Counted from the stretch's first letter, positions 23,125 to 34,811 are shown. The stretch: 64,000 bases of DNA from Haemaphysalis longicornis (GCA_013339765.2 CM023449.1:18003130-18067129), one strand, 5' to 3'. Notes: generated from the letters alone by a model not told the origin. Program-made: numbers and translations.

Positions 23125-23870
23125 AGACAGAGCAAGTGTGTCACGATATCTTCTCTTTCGCACTGCTGGCGTTCATCTATTTATTTTTCTTGGGTTGGTG
23201 TTGTTACTTTTTTTCCCGTCGTTTACTTTTCATTTTGTTTGAGCGTTTCCATTAACGATTTTCTTTTCAATAGTTTTTTTTTTGTCCGGACTCTGTTCGC
23301 AGCAATCTCTTGTTTTTCTTGTCCTTTTCTTTTCTTTTTTTTTAACGCTTCATGTTTGTCTTCTTCCTGCTGTAACCCTGATGTCTGATATGCACCACTC
23401 ATCAACGTAGTCACCCCCCATCTGGTGTATAGCAAGCCTTGTCCCTAGCAGGGCTGACCTCACCAGTTCACATTAATGAGCATTCTCTCTCTCTCTCTCG
23501 ATGTCAGCCTGAGAGTCGAAATCACACATAGTCTTGCTAGGGGGTGTAGTCATGGTCGCTTGCCCGGCGATCCTGTGGGCTTTCTTCTTACCTCCGGTGA
23601 CTACGATCTTGATTTGCGGACAGTTCGTCTAGGCGTTTCACCTGAGGCTATAGGGCTCGAATGCGTCCATCGAGTCTGTGTGAACAATTACGTGTCCAGG
23701 AGAACTGAAGGTGCTTGGATGACAGTCCTTCATGTTCAGTCCTTCATGCTCGGCTTTCCGGAAGGAAATTTTGGCGCCGTGACCGTGTGCATCTGCGGTT
23801 TGGTCTTCTGGGCCGCACCGAAAGAACAATCGGCAGAGTCTGAGCTAGTTGGTGCATAATTGTCTTCTCA
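23125..23870. other. LINE 3' flank and unrecognised open frame
   Basis: T-rich sequence to about 23,470, probably 3' UTR of the preceding LINE, then an unrecognised plus frame to 23,859 (for example SGDYDLDLRTVRLGV). On the minus strand, accggag|gtaagaag at 23,590 is a good donor but has no demonstrable exon. Confidence 0.3.
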
Positions 23871-23874
23871 GCCG

Positions 23875-24076
<202 letters not shown>

Positions 24077-24079
24077 ACG

Positions 24080-26400
24080 GGTCAGCCTAGACCTCTTACA
24101 GAGGACGACAAAATGGCGACTACGCGCAACGTTGACTGTTGGTCGTTGTGCGTCAGCACCTTTTTGCTGTCCTGTGTACGAGTTGTAGGCTGACCCGTAA
24201 AAAATAGTAATGAATGCTGTTTTTTGTACCGCTTTATGTGTCCTCATTTCGTTCTCGTATCTTGCGACAGAAGTTGCATCGAAATTCGAAATTCCATCAT
24301 TCCCCATGTCTCTCCCTTTTTTAAAAACGTTCTTCGCTGAAAATGGAGGAACACGTGCTTGAGTACAATTAGAGCCACCGTGTAAAATTTCGGCACTAGC
24401 CAAGCCGAGCCGTATCCATTTCGCCTCCGAGAGCTAAGGAATTGGCGCCGTAAAATCTTCCCCGTCCGCTCCGCTTCTGGCGGGGGGTGTAACTGCGCTC
24501 TTCGTTGGGTCATGAAATATTTACGCTCCCGGAGCGAGCCTTGGTAGGAAACCGCGGCGTTCGCGGTGGAGGCGTACATAGCAGAGACCTTCCGCGTTTC
24601 CGTACTTATACAAACCCGCCCCAGCAACTGGAAACGGCGCGACGTGAATAGCAGGGGTAATTCGTTTCTCGTGTTCGACCGAGAGGCTTTTTGTTCCTTC
24701 GAGTTTTATCATCGTGAAGTAGTTGTTCGCTGAATAAAATGGCCGTCGTAGTCGCGCTCTCTCCCCGCGCAATGGAAAGTCCGTATACGCGCAGTCGGTA
24801 GGGAGTACGCATCTTAATGAGCGCCGTGCATAGTCAAGGGCAAACGGCTTCTTCAGCCATAATGAACAGTGTAATTTTGCTTGCGGTAGCATTGTGCTTC
24901 GTCGTCGGGTCGTTGGCGAATTTTGCCGGTTCAAACTTTTAACAGTGTTGTTTGATTATAAGACACCGCATATATATATATCATGTTGATTTATTTTGTT
25001 TTTTTTTTACGCGTAACGCTCTTACGCTGCTCAAGCAATCGTTATCGCGTTGTGGTTCGTGAGTTATCACCAACCTAGACGAGGAGAGGGTAGCAACTGT
25101 CTTTTCAGCGTTAAATTGTGGTTATTGTGATTCTGTATTTATAAGGAGTGGTTCAAGGCGTTGAATAATATTCGTGTTGGAACAGCCTTCTGTCATTACA
25201 ACCAACTAGCGCCATCTATCAACGAGGGGAAAAGATCCTTTCGTGTGGCTCCCTAATTAAGGACGCATCAACTAATTATGACGCACGCGTTGAAGTATCC
25301 AATAACGCACACTGACTCGTCAAGTTGCCCACGGCCTGAAACTCTGAAAAAGAAAGAAACAGCATGGTTTCTGAATGGAGGGAGTTAGAGGTGAAGGGAC
25401 GCGCGTTGCTTGTGGTGCCATGGTTGCTAGCACTCGTTCAGGCTACGGGATGAGCGCGTAATTTGAAATCACTCCGTCTTAATGTACGTGGCGCTGCTGT
25501 AGGCACCGTGACTGCAAGGTGATGTGAAAGGGTGATAGGTAGGCGGAGATTGGGGATGGTGCTGCCCGTGGAGGGAGAAAAGATGCGGTGATAACGCATC
25601 TCTCAAACTTCGGTCGACGCACCGTTGAATGCATTCAATGTTCTGGAGTCAGTTTTTAATGTCCTTTCAGTTAAATGATATGCGTATTCCGCACTTACCC
25701 GCCATACTGATCTAGCTGAACCCTCCAAGTTTCCCATCACTACTCTATGTGCATAGGCGCGGTACATCAAGACCGTCAAGATCAATTACGCGTTCAAGGG
25801 GCACCACTTTAACGGCGTCTTTCCGCATTTACAACACACCTGTGTCCCAACCTGGGTCACTAATTCTTGAAGTCGCTTGCTCACACCTCGCAGTTTGTGT
25901 GACATTGCCCCATCTAGGCTATGCCTATGTCCACTTCAAACCCACCACACGTTCACGCCCTTTCATCAGCGGCGCAAACACACCTCGCTAAACGCCTCAT
26001 CCCGCTTTTAATTGAGTTCCGCTGAGTGCTAATTCTCCTCGGAGTAGTATTCGGCCACATCGCAAACGGGCGGGAGGTGAAGACGGGCGCAAGACAAATA
26101 GCCCTAACGTGGCTTCGTGCCGTCGCCGGCGCGTCTGCCGAGAAGGGGGCACCATTTTTGAACGGCTATTAGGCCGCAATGTACACACACTTCGCCGTGG
26201 CGGCAGGCGAAGGCGGCGAGCGGCGCTAAAAGACTGGGTTCCGCCGAGCGACGTCCGGCGATTTGCGTAGGTAGTGTTTTAACCGGAGGGAAGAGATATC
26301 GATGATTTCATGCTCTTCCCTCCCCTCGCCGCAGACGAACCTGCGTGCCAGGCACACGGCTGCGTGCGGGAGATAATAGGACCCCTGCTAAAAGCGGACG
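24080..26400. other. No gene recognised
   Basis: Minus-strand frames of about 130 codons at 24.2-24.9 kb show no domain. A strong minus-strand donor (GCGG|GTAAGTG) lies at about 25,690, after a 29-codon frame, without an identifiable partner. Confidence 0.35.
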
Positions 26401-26800
26401 CTCGTTAGCGGCTCGAGATACTATCGTCCGGGCGGCGACGTAGCCTGGCTCCTCGAATGGCTGAGCTTTAGCTCCAAGATGGCGGCCAGCTATCGCGCGG
26501 CAAACGGCTGCCCTTGCTCAGTGGCCGCATTACGTTGGTTTCTCTTTAATGGGGGAGAGACGCAGAAGATGGCCAATTTTCTTTTTCGAGACAGTGTTTG
26601 TCTTGGCACGTTGGTTTTCGTTCCGGTCACGGAGCACGTCCTCACCTCTCCGCTTTTACAACGCGGTGGCTCGGCGGTGTTTACAAGGCCAGACACGCCG
26701 CGGTCATTTCAGAATGATGGCGAGCCGAGAGCGTCTCGCCGTAGATGATCTCGGTGAGCCGATGGTGCCCCGGACAGTGGTTTCTAGGCGAGGGCGAGAG
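26400..26800 (+). promoter_or_regulatory. Possible CpG-rich promoter / first-exon region
   Basis: GC- and CpG-rich. It includes caagatggcggcc (26,476), which matches the YY1-type AAGATGGCGGC promoter motif. Further on, ATGATGGCGAGCCGAGAG (about 26,712) leads to a phase-1 donor CTCG|GTGAGC. All are suggestive only; no downstream exon was identified. Confidence 0.2.
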
Positions 26801-27108
26801 TGAGGTGGCTGGCACTGGACATTCGGCCCGGTGGCGCACGCCTTGAAAATTTTGCACCAAATTGCCCGCCTCTTCGTCGGAACCGGATTCCCACTTGGAT
26901 TCACTTCCACGCTGGTTTCGTGGCGCCTTGAGGGCGCAAGATGGATGGCTTTGGAGAACGAATCGAGCACAGTGGGAGGTGGTTGCGGGAACGGGGAGGA
27001 GTTTACGAGCGAGGCATTTTTAGCCGGAAAAAGGTGTGCACGCTTGGTGCAACACTGTGGCGGCAAGGCGGTTTCCCAGTCTTTGGCTTTAAATTTGGCA
27101 TCGATTAT

Positions 27109-27366
27109 ATAAAACAGGACCCGCCGCGATGGCCTCGTGGATAAGCCGCTGTGCTGCTAATCCCAAGGACGCGAGGTTTGATTGCCGGCCGCTGTGGCCG
27201 CTTTTCTGATGAGGGCAAAAAGAAAAACGTGTGTGTGTTCGGTACATCGGCACACATTGAATATCCCCAGTAGTCAAAATTAATCCGAAGCCCTCTACTA
27301 CGGCGCGACTCATAACTTGTGTAGTTTCGGCACGATAAACCTCATAATCATTAAATAAAGCAGGAC
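27109..27366 (+). mobile_element. tRNA-derived SINE
   Basis: The head reads cccgccgcgatggcctcgtg ... gcgaggtttgattgccgg; the core is atccccagtagtcaaaatta; the tail is attaaataaa. It is flanked by an imperfect 12-bp duplication, ataaaacaggac / ataaagcaggac (27,109-27,120 and 27,355-27,366). It belongs to the family at 9.5 and 53.6 kb. Confidence 0.7.
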
Positions 27367-27639
27367 TAACGGGACACGTCAGGGTAAGGAAGTTCGTAGC
27401 GCAAATGCACGGTTCTTTTTTTGTTGTTGTTGTTTATCAGGGCTTCGAAAGGTTACACATTTGGTGTCAACTAGCAAATTACTCGTCTAAATGAGAGGCA
27501 TGCCCGGATGCTGACTGGTGCTTCTTTCGATGGGTGTTGCATTCGGAAGAGCTGAAGTGTGGTAAACTGCGTTGTTATGTCTCTCTATCTTTCCCTCTTG
27601 CTGTCTCGCATCTGTTTCCTTGTATACGCGCTTTACACT

Positions 27640-27770
27640 TGCACGGGGATTTGAAGTAAAGGTGGCCGCAGAGGATGCTTCCTCTGAGTCGGAGCCCACA
27701 GTTGATCGAGCCATGAATGCATTGCATTTGCCTGTGCAACGACTGCGCGCAGTTAGGGAGCACATCAATT
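27640..27770 (+). pseudogene. Possible Tigger/pogo transposase C-terminal relic
   Basis: A short frame reads AAEDASSESEPTVDRAMNAL before a stop. The acidic-serine patch followed by AM.AL is like the C-terminus of Tigger-type transposases. No other part is nearby, so this is tentative. Confidence 0.3.
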
Positions 27771-27796
27771 GACAAAGGACTCATCCTAGATGTCCT

Positions 27797-27879
27797 CCAT
27801 CCATCCATCCATCCATCCATACCATCCATCCATCCATCCATCATCCATCCATCCATCCATCCATACATACATACATACA

Positions 27880-27911
<32 letters not shown>

Positions 27912-27948
27912 CACGTTCGTCCGTCCGTCCGTCCGTCCGTCCACCCAT
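27797..27948. repeat. Composite tetranucleotide microsatellite
   Basis: (CCAT)n, then (CATA)n, then (CGTC)n: three tetranucleotides, each a small step from the next. It is a small relative in style of the 43.4-49.4 kb array. Confidence 0.9.
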
Positions 27949-27949
27949 G

Positions 27950-29700
27950 CGAGAAAGCCTGTTGCCTCCGCACGCTCCCGGCTTTGTACTAGCTTTCCAC
28001 CTGCATCGACATTGAAGCCGATACCACCTGCAGCCATTCCAGGAAGAAGCAACGCCCTACGGCTAATGTTTCGCCGTAGTATACCGGACGCCGTACTGCT
28101 CGTGCACGGCTCGAAATATCGCTTCATTTACCGCTCCCCGCTCGGGGCATACAATTCGTCTTACGGCGTCTTCGTATCGGCCTCCCTCAGACCCCGTGGC
28201 GCTCCCTCCTCGGTGATAACTCCCGGCGACCTGCTAGGAACCGACCTTCTTTCGCGCGGTCATCTGCAGCCCCTTATACGGTCCCCGATTCTCTCAAAAA
28301 CTCGCAACGACGTTCTCATCGCGTGGCGTCGGGGGGCTTTATACCTGCCGGGGAATTCATGGCTTCTTCATTCCCAGATCTCTATGCCTCCCCGCATTTA
28401 TTACCGGCCGTAAAGATTGCCCCGCTTTCTATAGCCTCGGTGACGCCCACTTGATTCGCACGCTATGCGATGATCGTGCAAACGCCCGTGCACGCAACCC
28501 CTGTGTTATCTCGGCTGTAGGGGGCCTGTGCTTTAACAAACTTTTTTATTACATTGTAAGAGTGGAACTTAAGTACGAACTTTGAGCACCACTCTTAAGG
28601 CGTAGAAATGTTGAACTCACTGTGATCGGGAATGATGTTTCCTCTTAGTCACTTTTCATACGTGTGCAGCAAACCCGCGACGAGGTCTGCGGAACAGACA
28701 AGTGTATTCGTTATAAGGGATACTTCCTTAAAAGAGGAAATGATGTGTTCTCTATACACTGTGTACTGGGAAGCATAAAACATCGAATAAAGTTATTCCT
28801 TTATAACGGGGGTTCACTGCGTAAATGCAAATAATATTTTATCATACACTTCGCGTCATATCTTAACTTTATCTTCTATACTACGCATTCTAAGAGGATA
28901 AAAACGAACTTCTCGTATTTCTTGCCACACGCTCCCCTTCTATTTCGAGAATGCAGTCCGTTGTAGATTGTAAGTCCTGTAGGTATGTGTCATACTGAGT
29001 TACGTGGTAGGCATGGAATAAGCGGCGTTGCGAGGAGCAGGCTGCAGAGGAGGAGGCCGCTTACAAAGACGTTTATGCGGCATTTGACGGGGTCGTCTTC
29101 CGCCTCCTAGCCGGTATTACTTCGCCGAAGGCTGTTTCGTCACAGTCTAAATTCTCGCAGCGCGTGTGTCGTGTTGGATGCTCGGTAAACGGGATACTCC
29201 TACGTGCGGAGTTTTCTGACGGATGACGAAATAAAAATTAATGTTTGTTAGGAGGTCGGTGCACTCAAAATGCGCTTTGTCTTCGAAGTGGGACTGAGAT
29301 ATCATCACCCCATGCAGACAGCCTCCATTTTTTTGGCGGGGAGCTCTGTACGACGGCGTCCATATCAGCTGAGTTTAATCGCACCGCCGTAAATCGGGGA
29401 TCTCCATCTCAACTCGCGCCGTGGACGGTAGGGGCGCGGTACGCGCCGCGTTCATTTGTAAGATCGCAGCCTTATCTGACAAGCACTCACGGGTAATGGC
29501 GCGTATATTATATCGACTGCCAGCGTGATTTATCGAACACGTATGCTATTCGGGGGGAGAGTCTCACCGATTAGACGCGGGGATTGAGATATGAACTGAA
29601 AAACCAGCCCAGCGGCTTTATGAGCGTTGTGTGCGCCTTCGTGCCAAAGCTTTTAATAAATGACTTCTGCTGACTCTCTGCTCTGCTACCTTTTTTTTTA
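27950..29700. other. No gene recognised; possible upstream region of the secreted-peptide gene
   Basis: A plus frame of about 150 codons continues from the microsatellite to 28,413 without a domain. 28.4-29.7 kb has only short frames. A 5' non-coding exon for the gene at 29,711 could lie here but cannot be placed. Confidence 0.35.
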
Positions 29701-29710
29701 CAACAGGGCC

Positions 29711-30186
29711 ATGCAGTCGGTACCGGTTACGGCGGCCATCTTGGTAGCAGTCCTAGCAGCCACATTAACGGGTAAGTTGTTTATTGTATCACAAAGCACG
29801 CGTATGTAGTTGAGTGCGCTTCTCTGGCCAAATGTGATGGTATACGTAGAGCTTTCTTAGTGTCCAGGGGTTTCCTTTCAGGCTCTGCGTAATATATATT
29901 CAGTATCTCGCTACACCGATTATAACTGCGTAAAGTCGGTGTTGCTTATATAGCAGGAAATACGTGACAGTGCTCTACAGCACACGGTGGATGCGGCGAT
30001 AATTTGGCACGAAACAAGATACTCGGTTACAAGAATGACAACGGAAGTTGCCCCTGTGTCTCATCACCGCAACCGGCTCGTAAAGTTTGCTTTCAACTTT
30101 CTCCTCCCGAGGTGTATCCGCTGGTACCGCCGCCGGCTAATGAGGTTCAGGCGAGAGGCCCGCAGGTGCGGCCGTGCATCTGTTGA
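29711..30186 (+). CDS. Two-exon gene for a small secreted six-cysteine peptide (88 aa), family not recognised
   Basis: Coding exons are 29,711-29,771 and 29,981-30,186. Exon 1 starts at ATG, encodes 20 residues (MQSVPVTAAILVAVLAATLT) and ends in phase 1 at a strong donor (acgG|GTAAGTTG). The 209-bp intron ends in ctctacag. The split codon is Ala, giving a plausible signal-peptidase site before HGGC. The mature part is about 67 residues. Its six Cys are at mature positions 4, 23, 25, 36, 65 and 67, including C-P-C and a terminal C-I-C, with a Pro-rich stretch between Cys4 and Cys5. The stop is TGA at 30,184. A pyrimidine tract and 'acaacag' just upstream of the ATG (AG at 29,705-29,706) suggest either a 5' UTR intron or a coincidental leader. 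A signal peptide joined by a phase-1 intron to a Cys-rich exon is common in tick secreted (for example salivary) peptides; that role is inferred. The Cys spacing matches no family I know (not Kunitz, defensin or evasin). A LINE begins about 97 bp after the stop. Confidence 0.6.
29772..29980 (+). other. Phase-1 intron of the secreted-peptide gene
   Basis: It begins GTAAGTTG and ends ctctacag, which are consensus splice sites. Removing it joins the signal-peptide exon to the Cys-rich exon in frame. Without splicing, the first reading frame runs into stops within the intron. Confidence 0.55.
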
Positions 30187-30282
30187 GCCGCCGGAGGCGG
30201 GCGTCGAGGAGTCGAAGGGTTCGATGGTTGATGGTCCCCTGCAGCAATGAGACAAAGGCTTTGTTGGTACGGTAGAACTCGA

Positions 30283-31085
30283 AGTTTATATTTATTTATT
30301 CATAGAAACGTTACAGGTCCCATTGGAGGGCATAGAGTAAGGGCGGCATTTGAAAACGTAATAAAAATACAAAGCATAATGTCATAATGTAAGACAGGAA
30401 CATCGTAACCACAAAATATAAACGCATTATACATATTTCAAAGTACAAAGTGATCACTTTTTGACCATACATGAACACTTGTGGCCGTTAACAGAGCGAA
30501 AAAGCGTACAATTTGGGAAGAGAAAAAAAAAAACACAACATAGACGCAACTCCTGCAACAGGCGTTACAACAAAGTTTTATAACAGCATTAAATAGTGTA
30601 AAGCGCGAGTAGCTGATGGCGAAATGTTTCGGGGTTGGATATGGTGGCAATGTTATCAGGCAGATCATTCCAAAGGCGAATGACACCAGGCAGTGCGGAT
30701 GAATTAAATGCATTGGTTTTACCGCATATGCGCATGAAACTGGACTGATTATGCAATCTGCGTGAAGAAGAATGAGGTATTTCAAGTGGTAGCCGGGTTC
30801 GTTTATGGGTGAAAATATATTGTGGAAAAGGCACAAACCAGCAATATTACGGACGGCTATCTATAGTGGCGTCAGTTGCAGGTCTAGTTTTATTTGTGTT
30901 ATGCTGGAGTTGATATTGTAGTTACGTGATATGAACCGGGCGGCTCTAATCTGTATCATTTCTATTATATTTATAACGTAATTCTGGCGAGGAGACCAAA
31001 TTTACGAGGCGAATTCCAATTATGGCAGGATGTATGTTTGAAAGGCGAGTTTACGAATGTAAGTAGGGGAATTTCGCAAGTTGCG
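30283..31085 (-). mobile_element. L2/CR1-type LINE 3' fragment
   Basis: Minus-strand frames with stops read KLAFQTYI, IEMIQIRAARFIS and then LWNDLPDNIATISNPETF, the C-terminal part of an L2/CR1-type reverse transcriptase. After it comes an A-rich 3' UTR with a conserved ccctccaatgggacc-like end, and the tail gaataaataaatataaa. The tail lies about 97 bp beyond the stop of the secreted-peptide gene, in the opposite orientation. Confidence 0.7.
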
Positions 31086-31225
31086 ACGTAGATGACCCAG
31101 AACTTATGCAGATAATCCAGATAACCCAGATAACCTAAATAACCCTGATTACGTAGATATGCAGATACGTAGATTACGTAGATTACAGATAACCCTGATT
31201 ACGTGGATACGCAGATATGCAGAAC
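31085..31225. repeat. Degenerate minisatellite
   Basis: Variants of gattacgtagatatgcagat, cagataacccagataac and agaacttatgcagat recur irregularly. Unit boundaries are too eroded to give a period. Confidence 0.5.
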
Positions 31226-31229
31226 TTAT

Positions 31230-31540
31230 TTACAAAAGAAATGTACAATATATACATAAGATTGGGTAACTCGTTACAACTCTCGGCGTAACCGAAGGTA
31301 CCGACTGTAAACGAGAATGTACCAAAGTGGTGGATCTTGGAAAGAAAATCACTCTGCATAGCTGATGGCACGCAGCGCCTGCGAGAAGAAAAATACGACC
31401 CCCGGAAGTGGGGTTTCCCGTGTTTATATGTTTGGGCAGCGCCCCTGCTGGCGTCTCCGCTCACATGATGTCAGACAATATATCCGAGATGCCATCAGCG
31501 AATGATATCAAATCACAAAGCCCGGATTCGTTCGCTCCAA
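31230..31540 (-). promoter_or_regulatory. LTR-like or promoter-like sequence
   Basis: On the minus strand there is a TATA-like catataaaca (about 31,421-31,430), then a pyrimidine tract ending ttcttctcgcag (31,379-31,390), and later tttgtaaataag near the end, resembling a poly(A) signal. The order TATA, then start region, then poly(A) signal fits an LTR, but no second LTR was found. Confidence 0.2.
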
Positions 31541-31613
31541 ACAAATAAAACGCGCGCGCACACACACGAAAAAACATTCCAACATGAAATGGTACGGCGC
31601 TATATATACTTAC

Positions 31614-31735
31614 GCGTCTGTAGGGCGCGTCGTGATGAAGAGAATATGACACCGGTGCTGAGGCTGCTGACTCTGGTACTTGAGCCTCACTGCGAGCTGC
31701 TGCGTGTCGTCCTCGGTCACAGGGGCCCGAGTCCG
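31614..31735 (-). CDS. Exon-like open frame with strong donor, unrecognised
   Basis: On the minus strand an open frame (APVTEDDTQQLAVRLKYQ, then HRCHILFITTRPTD) ends at GC|GTAAGTATA, a consensus donor (GT at 31,612-31,613). The upstream boundary is unclear: a long T-rich tract lies at 31,741-31,756, but the nearest AG is well downstream of it. The 31.2-31.5 kb sequence beyond it could be an LTR or a promoter, so this may be the end of a retroelement ORF. Confidence 0.2.
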
Positions 31736-31759
31736 TAAAAGAAAAAAAAAAAAAAGAAA

Positions 31760-32150
31760 ACTCCGCAGCGGGCTTACACGGCTGTTACTCTGTTCGGCAT
31801 AAAAAGGGCGTAACTGCGAATATTTTTGAAAGAACAAAATAAAAGAACCCCCACAAACAAAACAAGTTAACTTAACCTTCTTGCGAGTTTATCTTTTTGG
31901 ATTTCAGATACATTACCACAACTAACATGTATCAAAACGTAAAAAATATAAACAATTGCCATTTCCACTCAAAACCCGGTGTAAAAATGACAAAACATAA
32001 CCTTTAAAAAGAAAAAAATATAAGGTTCAGTCTACTTTTTATGGCTTAGGTGTTGTAGTTTACACACGGATGCATTGTTAACACTATCTTTAAAATTACG
32101 AAGTATTAGCGTATTGTAGCCGTTTTGCTTCGCGCGTTGTATTTTTGTGC
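31760..32150. other. No gene seen
   Basis: AT-rich, short frames only. Confidence 0.5.
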
Positions 32151-32179
32151 GCACATTTTCCTCCATCTCATTCTCCAAC

Positions 32180-32898
32180 ATGGACGTCTCGTACGAGGTC
32201 GATTTTTTGGTGGAGCATGACTACGCAGTGCCACCAGCACCGGCATTGGTTACTGTTTCTTCTTGCGAGTTCACCTCGCCCGAAGAGCCCATCAACGTCG
32301 AAGCGTCTGTACAGGAATAACTGCAGCGGCATTGTTTTTTGCCGCCACGTTCAGCATACAGTTTTGAACGTCTAAACGAAGCTGCGAGAGGTGCACCCGC
32401 ACGTTGTCGCGACAGAAACTTGCCACAGGACAAGTGAGTACACCGATGCCAGTTTCCGGGAGATTTCGGACATCAAATCCGTAGCGAAGGCGACGGGCAG
32501 GAAGCTACAACCCCTCTGCGGAAAAGGCCGGGTGGTGAAAACCGCATACGCCGCACTGTGACATATGACTGCTTCACTTTGTGCGCGCTGAGAAACATTG
32601 TGCACGATCTCTTCCGGCACAACGAGCCTCCTACTGCACAGAAAACTGCAGAAGAATTTCGGAGGAGTGAGCAACTACTCCCCAGCCTGAGAATGTGGAC
32701 CACACCGCTTCCTGAGCGACATCGGCTTCTTCTTTGAGAAACGCGAACTCGACGACGACGACGACGACGATGATGCTGATGATGAGGATGGTGATGATGA
32801 TGGTGAGGATGAGGACGTGTGGACTAGACGGCAGAAGTACCTTCGTCAGATCGCTAAGTACAGGCAGCAGCTTTCCCCGCAGGGGCACCTTGTGTACT
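32180..32898 (+). pseudogene. Degraded DDE transposase (Tc1/IS630-like), N-terminal half
   Basis: It starts MDVSYEVDFLVEHDYAVPP. Frames then read RNIVHDLFRHNEPPTAQKTA, FLSDIGFFFEKREL, an Asp-rich run and VWTRRQKYLRQIAKYRQQ. The block 'fL.eiGF.y.kR ... W+.kYLrqi..yR' resembles the stretch just before the first catalytic Asp of DDE_3-type transposases. Stops and frameshifts are frequent. The alignment ends at GHLVYS, where the catalytic 'YLDETW' would follow, and the LINE 5' region begins. Confidence 0.45.
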
Positions 32899-33447
32899 CA
32901 AGGTGTTCTGGTGAGTAGCGCCACCATGGTTCCGAGCTCCGCAGGGGTGCCTACTGACGTAGGCACTTGGTGTTTTGAAACACCACAGACCCGAGCACAT
33001 GTGGGTTGGACCCACCCACGTCCCGGCTGTGCGTGGCTTTACCGTGTACGGGTAAAAGGGGAACCTGGTGGCTGAGCCAAAGGTCGGGTGGTTTTGGACC
33101 TTTACGGCCCCCCAGCAGCGGCAACACGCCACTTGGGCAGCCGCTTCTCGCAAACGGTACCCCTGGTCTGACCCGCCCGGGGGGAACCAGCCAGTCGCAT
33201 TTTCCTCCCTTCCTTTCCATTCTTTCAGTTTCATATCTCTTCTCTTACCTCTGTCCTGTCATCTCTTTCCTTCCTCATTTCTACATTTTTTCTCGCGGCA
33301 AGGGTTAACCCTGTGCAAGGATATCAATCTTGGTACCAAGTATAGGGTTATATAGCTGCAGGGTAACTGTTAGCGTGTACTTTAACGTCACGTTCCGTTG
33401 TCGGGCTTGGTGGTGGGCGACCGGCTCTGCCGCCGAATTGATTCCAT

Positions 33448-34769
33448 GTTCATATGGCTTTTTCTATCCCCTCAAAAAAAAAAAAAAAAAAAGAAACTGA
33501 TCGACCTTCTAAAAGGGGCCGCACCGAGGTAACTCAACTGAAACCAGTCTCCCAAGCTTGAAATTCCGCAAAATACCTTGTAATCCACTCCGAAGAAGAA
33601 AATGCACCGCTTGCTAAAAAATCTGACTTCCTCATTGAATTGCAAAGTGCCTTGAAAGCGTTAACGGCCGGGATTACCAAGCAAAGAAATTAGCCTCTGG
33701 TGATCTGCTGGTAGAAGTGCTACGAAAGAACCAAAGTCAGAATCTACTAAAACAGGACACCCTAGCTGAACTCAAAGTAACGGTCACACCGCATCGTAGC
33801 CTGAATATAACGCAAGGCGTGATCTCCGAGAGGGAACTGCTTCACGAGACAGATGAGGATTTGCTTGAAGGACTGAGGGACCAGGGCCTTACGGCTGTGC
33901 GGCGGATCACCATGCGTCGCGCAGATAAGGAAATTCGAACTAAGCATATTGTTCCGACCTTCAGCCGTCCAACGCTTCCTAAATCCGTCCATGCTGCCTT
34001 CATATCCTGTCCAGTACACCTTTACATACTACTCCTGGAAGGTGTATCAATTGTGCCAGAAGTATGGCCGCGGAAATCAGTCTTGTCGTGGCCGATCCAC
34101 CTGTGCACACTGCGCACGTGCTGACCACACCAGTGATGACTGCAAAAAAGAACAAGTAAAATGTCCAAACTGTGGTGCACCGCACTCTGCGTACTCACGT
34201 GCATGTCCTGCATTCAAGAAGGAAAAAGGAATAATGCAACTCAAATTCACTGAAAACCTAACCTTTTCACAAGCATGCCGGAAGCATGCCCTGCTTTCAG
34301 GTAGAAGTTAGGCAGACGCTGCTCGCCGGGGGGTGGAGCGTCGTCTGGTGGATGCGGGCACCCAGTGCAACCTGGTCCCGCCACAGCCCCCCGCTCAGCA
34401 GCAGAAAGTTGCTCCTGGGCTTCTGCTGCTACACTCTCCTCCAGTGCTGTGCCGAAGGCCTCAAGCACGAGCTCAGTCCAGATGAGTGATGATCTTGCTC
34501 CATCCCGGGCATCTGCAAAACAGCAGAAGGCTGCTCCTGCAGTCACTGATGTTGCAGCAATGTCCAGTGCTGTGGCTGCAGCCTCTAGCACAAACATTGT
34601 CTCCACTGACACTTCTCCTTCAGAAACCTTGGATGAGGCCACGGATGTCTCTCCAAGTACACCTGCTCCTGCAGCACAACAGGAGCGCTGCAGTTTTGCT
34701 GGTCGTGGTAAATCAAACAAGTCGAAGTCGCCCAAGATAACTGCACCGGGAACTAACTCGGCGACCTAG
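33448..34769 (+). pseudogene. LINE ORF1, gag-like nucleic-acid-binding protein, frameshifted
   Basis: It probably starts ATG at about 33,448 and includes a poly-A/Lys tract. Readable parts in order are SDFLIELQSALKAL, LLHETDEDLLEGLRDQG, then zinc knuckles. Knuckle 1 is damaged (LCQKYGRGNQSC). Knuckle 2 is intact (CAHCARADHTSDDC). Knuckle 3 is CPNCGAPHSAYSRAC. A Ser/Ala/Gln-rich tail follows and ends at TAG, 34,767. At least three frame changes and one internal stop make it non-functional. Three CCHC knuckles in ORF1 are typical of I/Jockey-type LINEs, where the protein coats the RNA. Confidence 0.65.
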
Positions 34770-34811
34770 GTAGATTATTAAAAGGGCCCCAGAAACAAAC
34801 CTCCCTCACCA

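Noticed and set aside
27790..28413. 207-codon plus frame
   Set aside because: It starts inside a tetranucleotide microsatellite; the remainder has no domain. A chance frame is more likely.
32734..32830. Asp-rich (GAC/GAT)n stretch as an acidic host protein
   Set aside because: It lies inside the degraded transposase reading and is probably a trinucleotide expansion within that relic.
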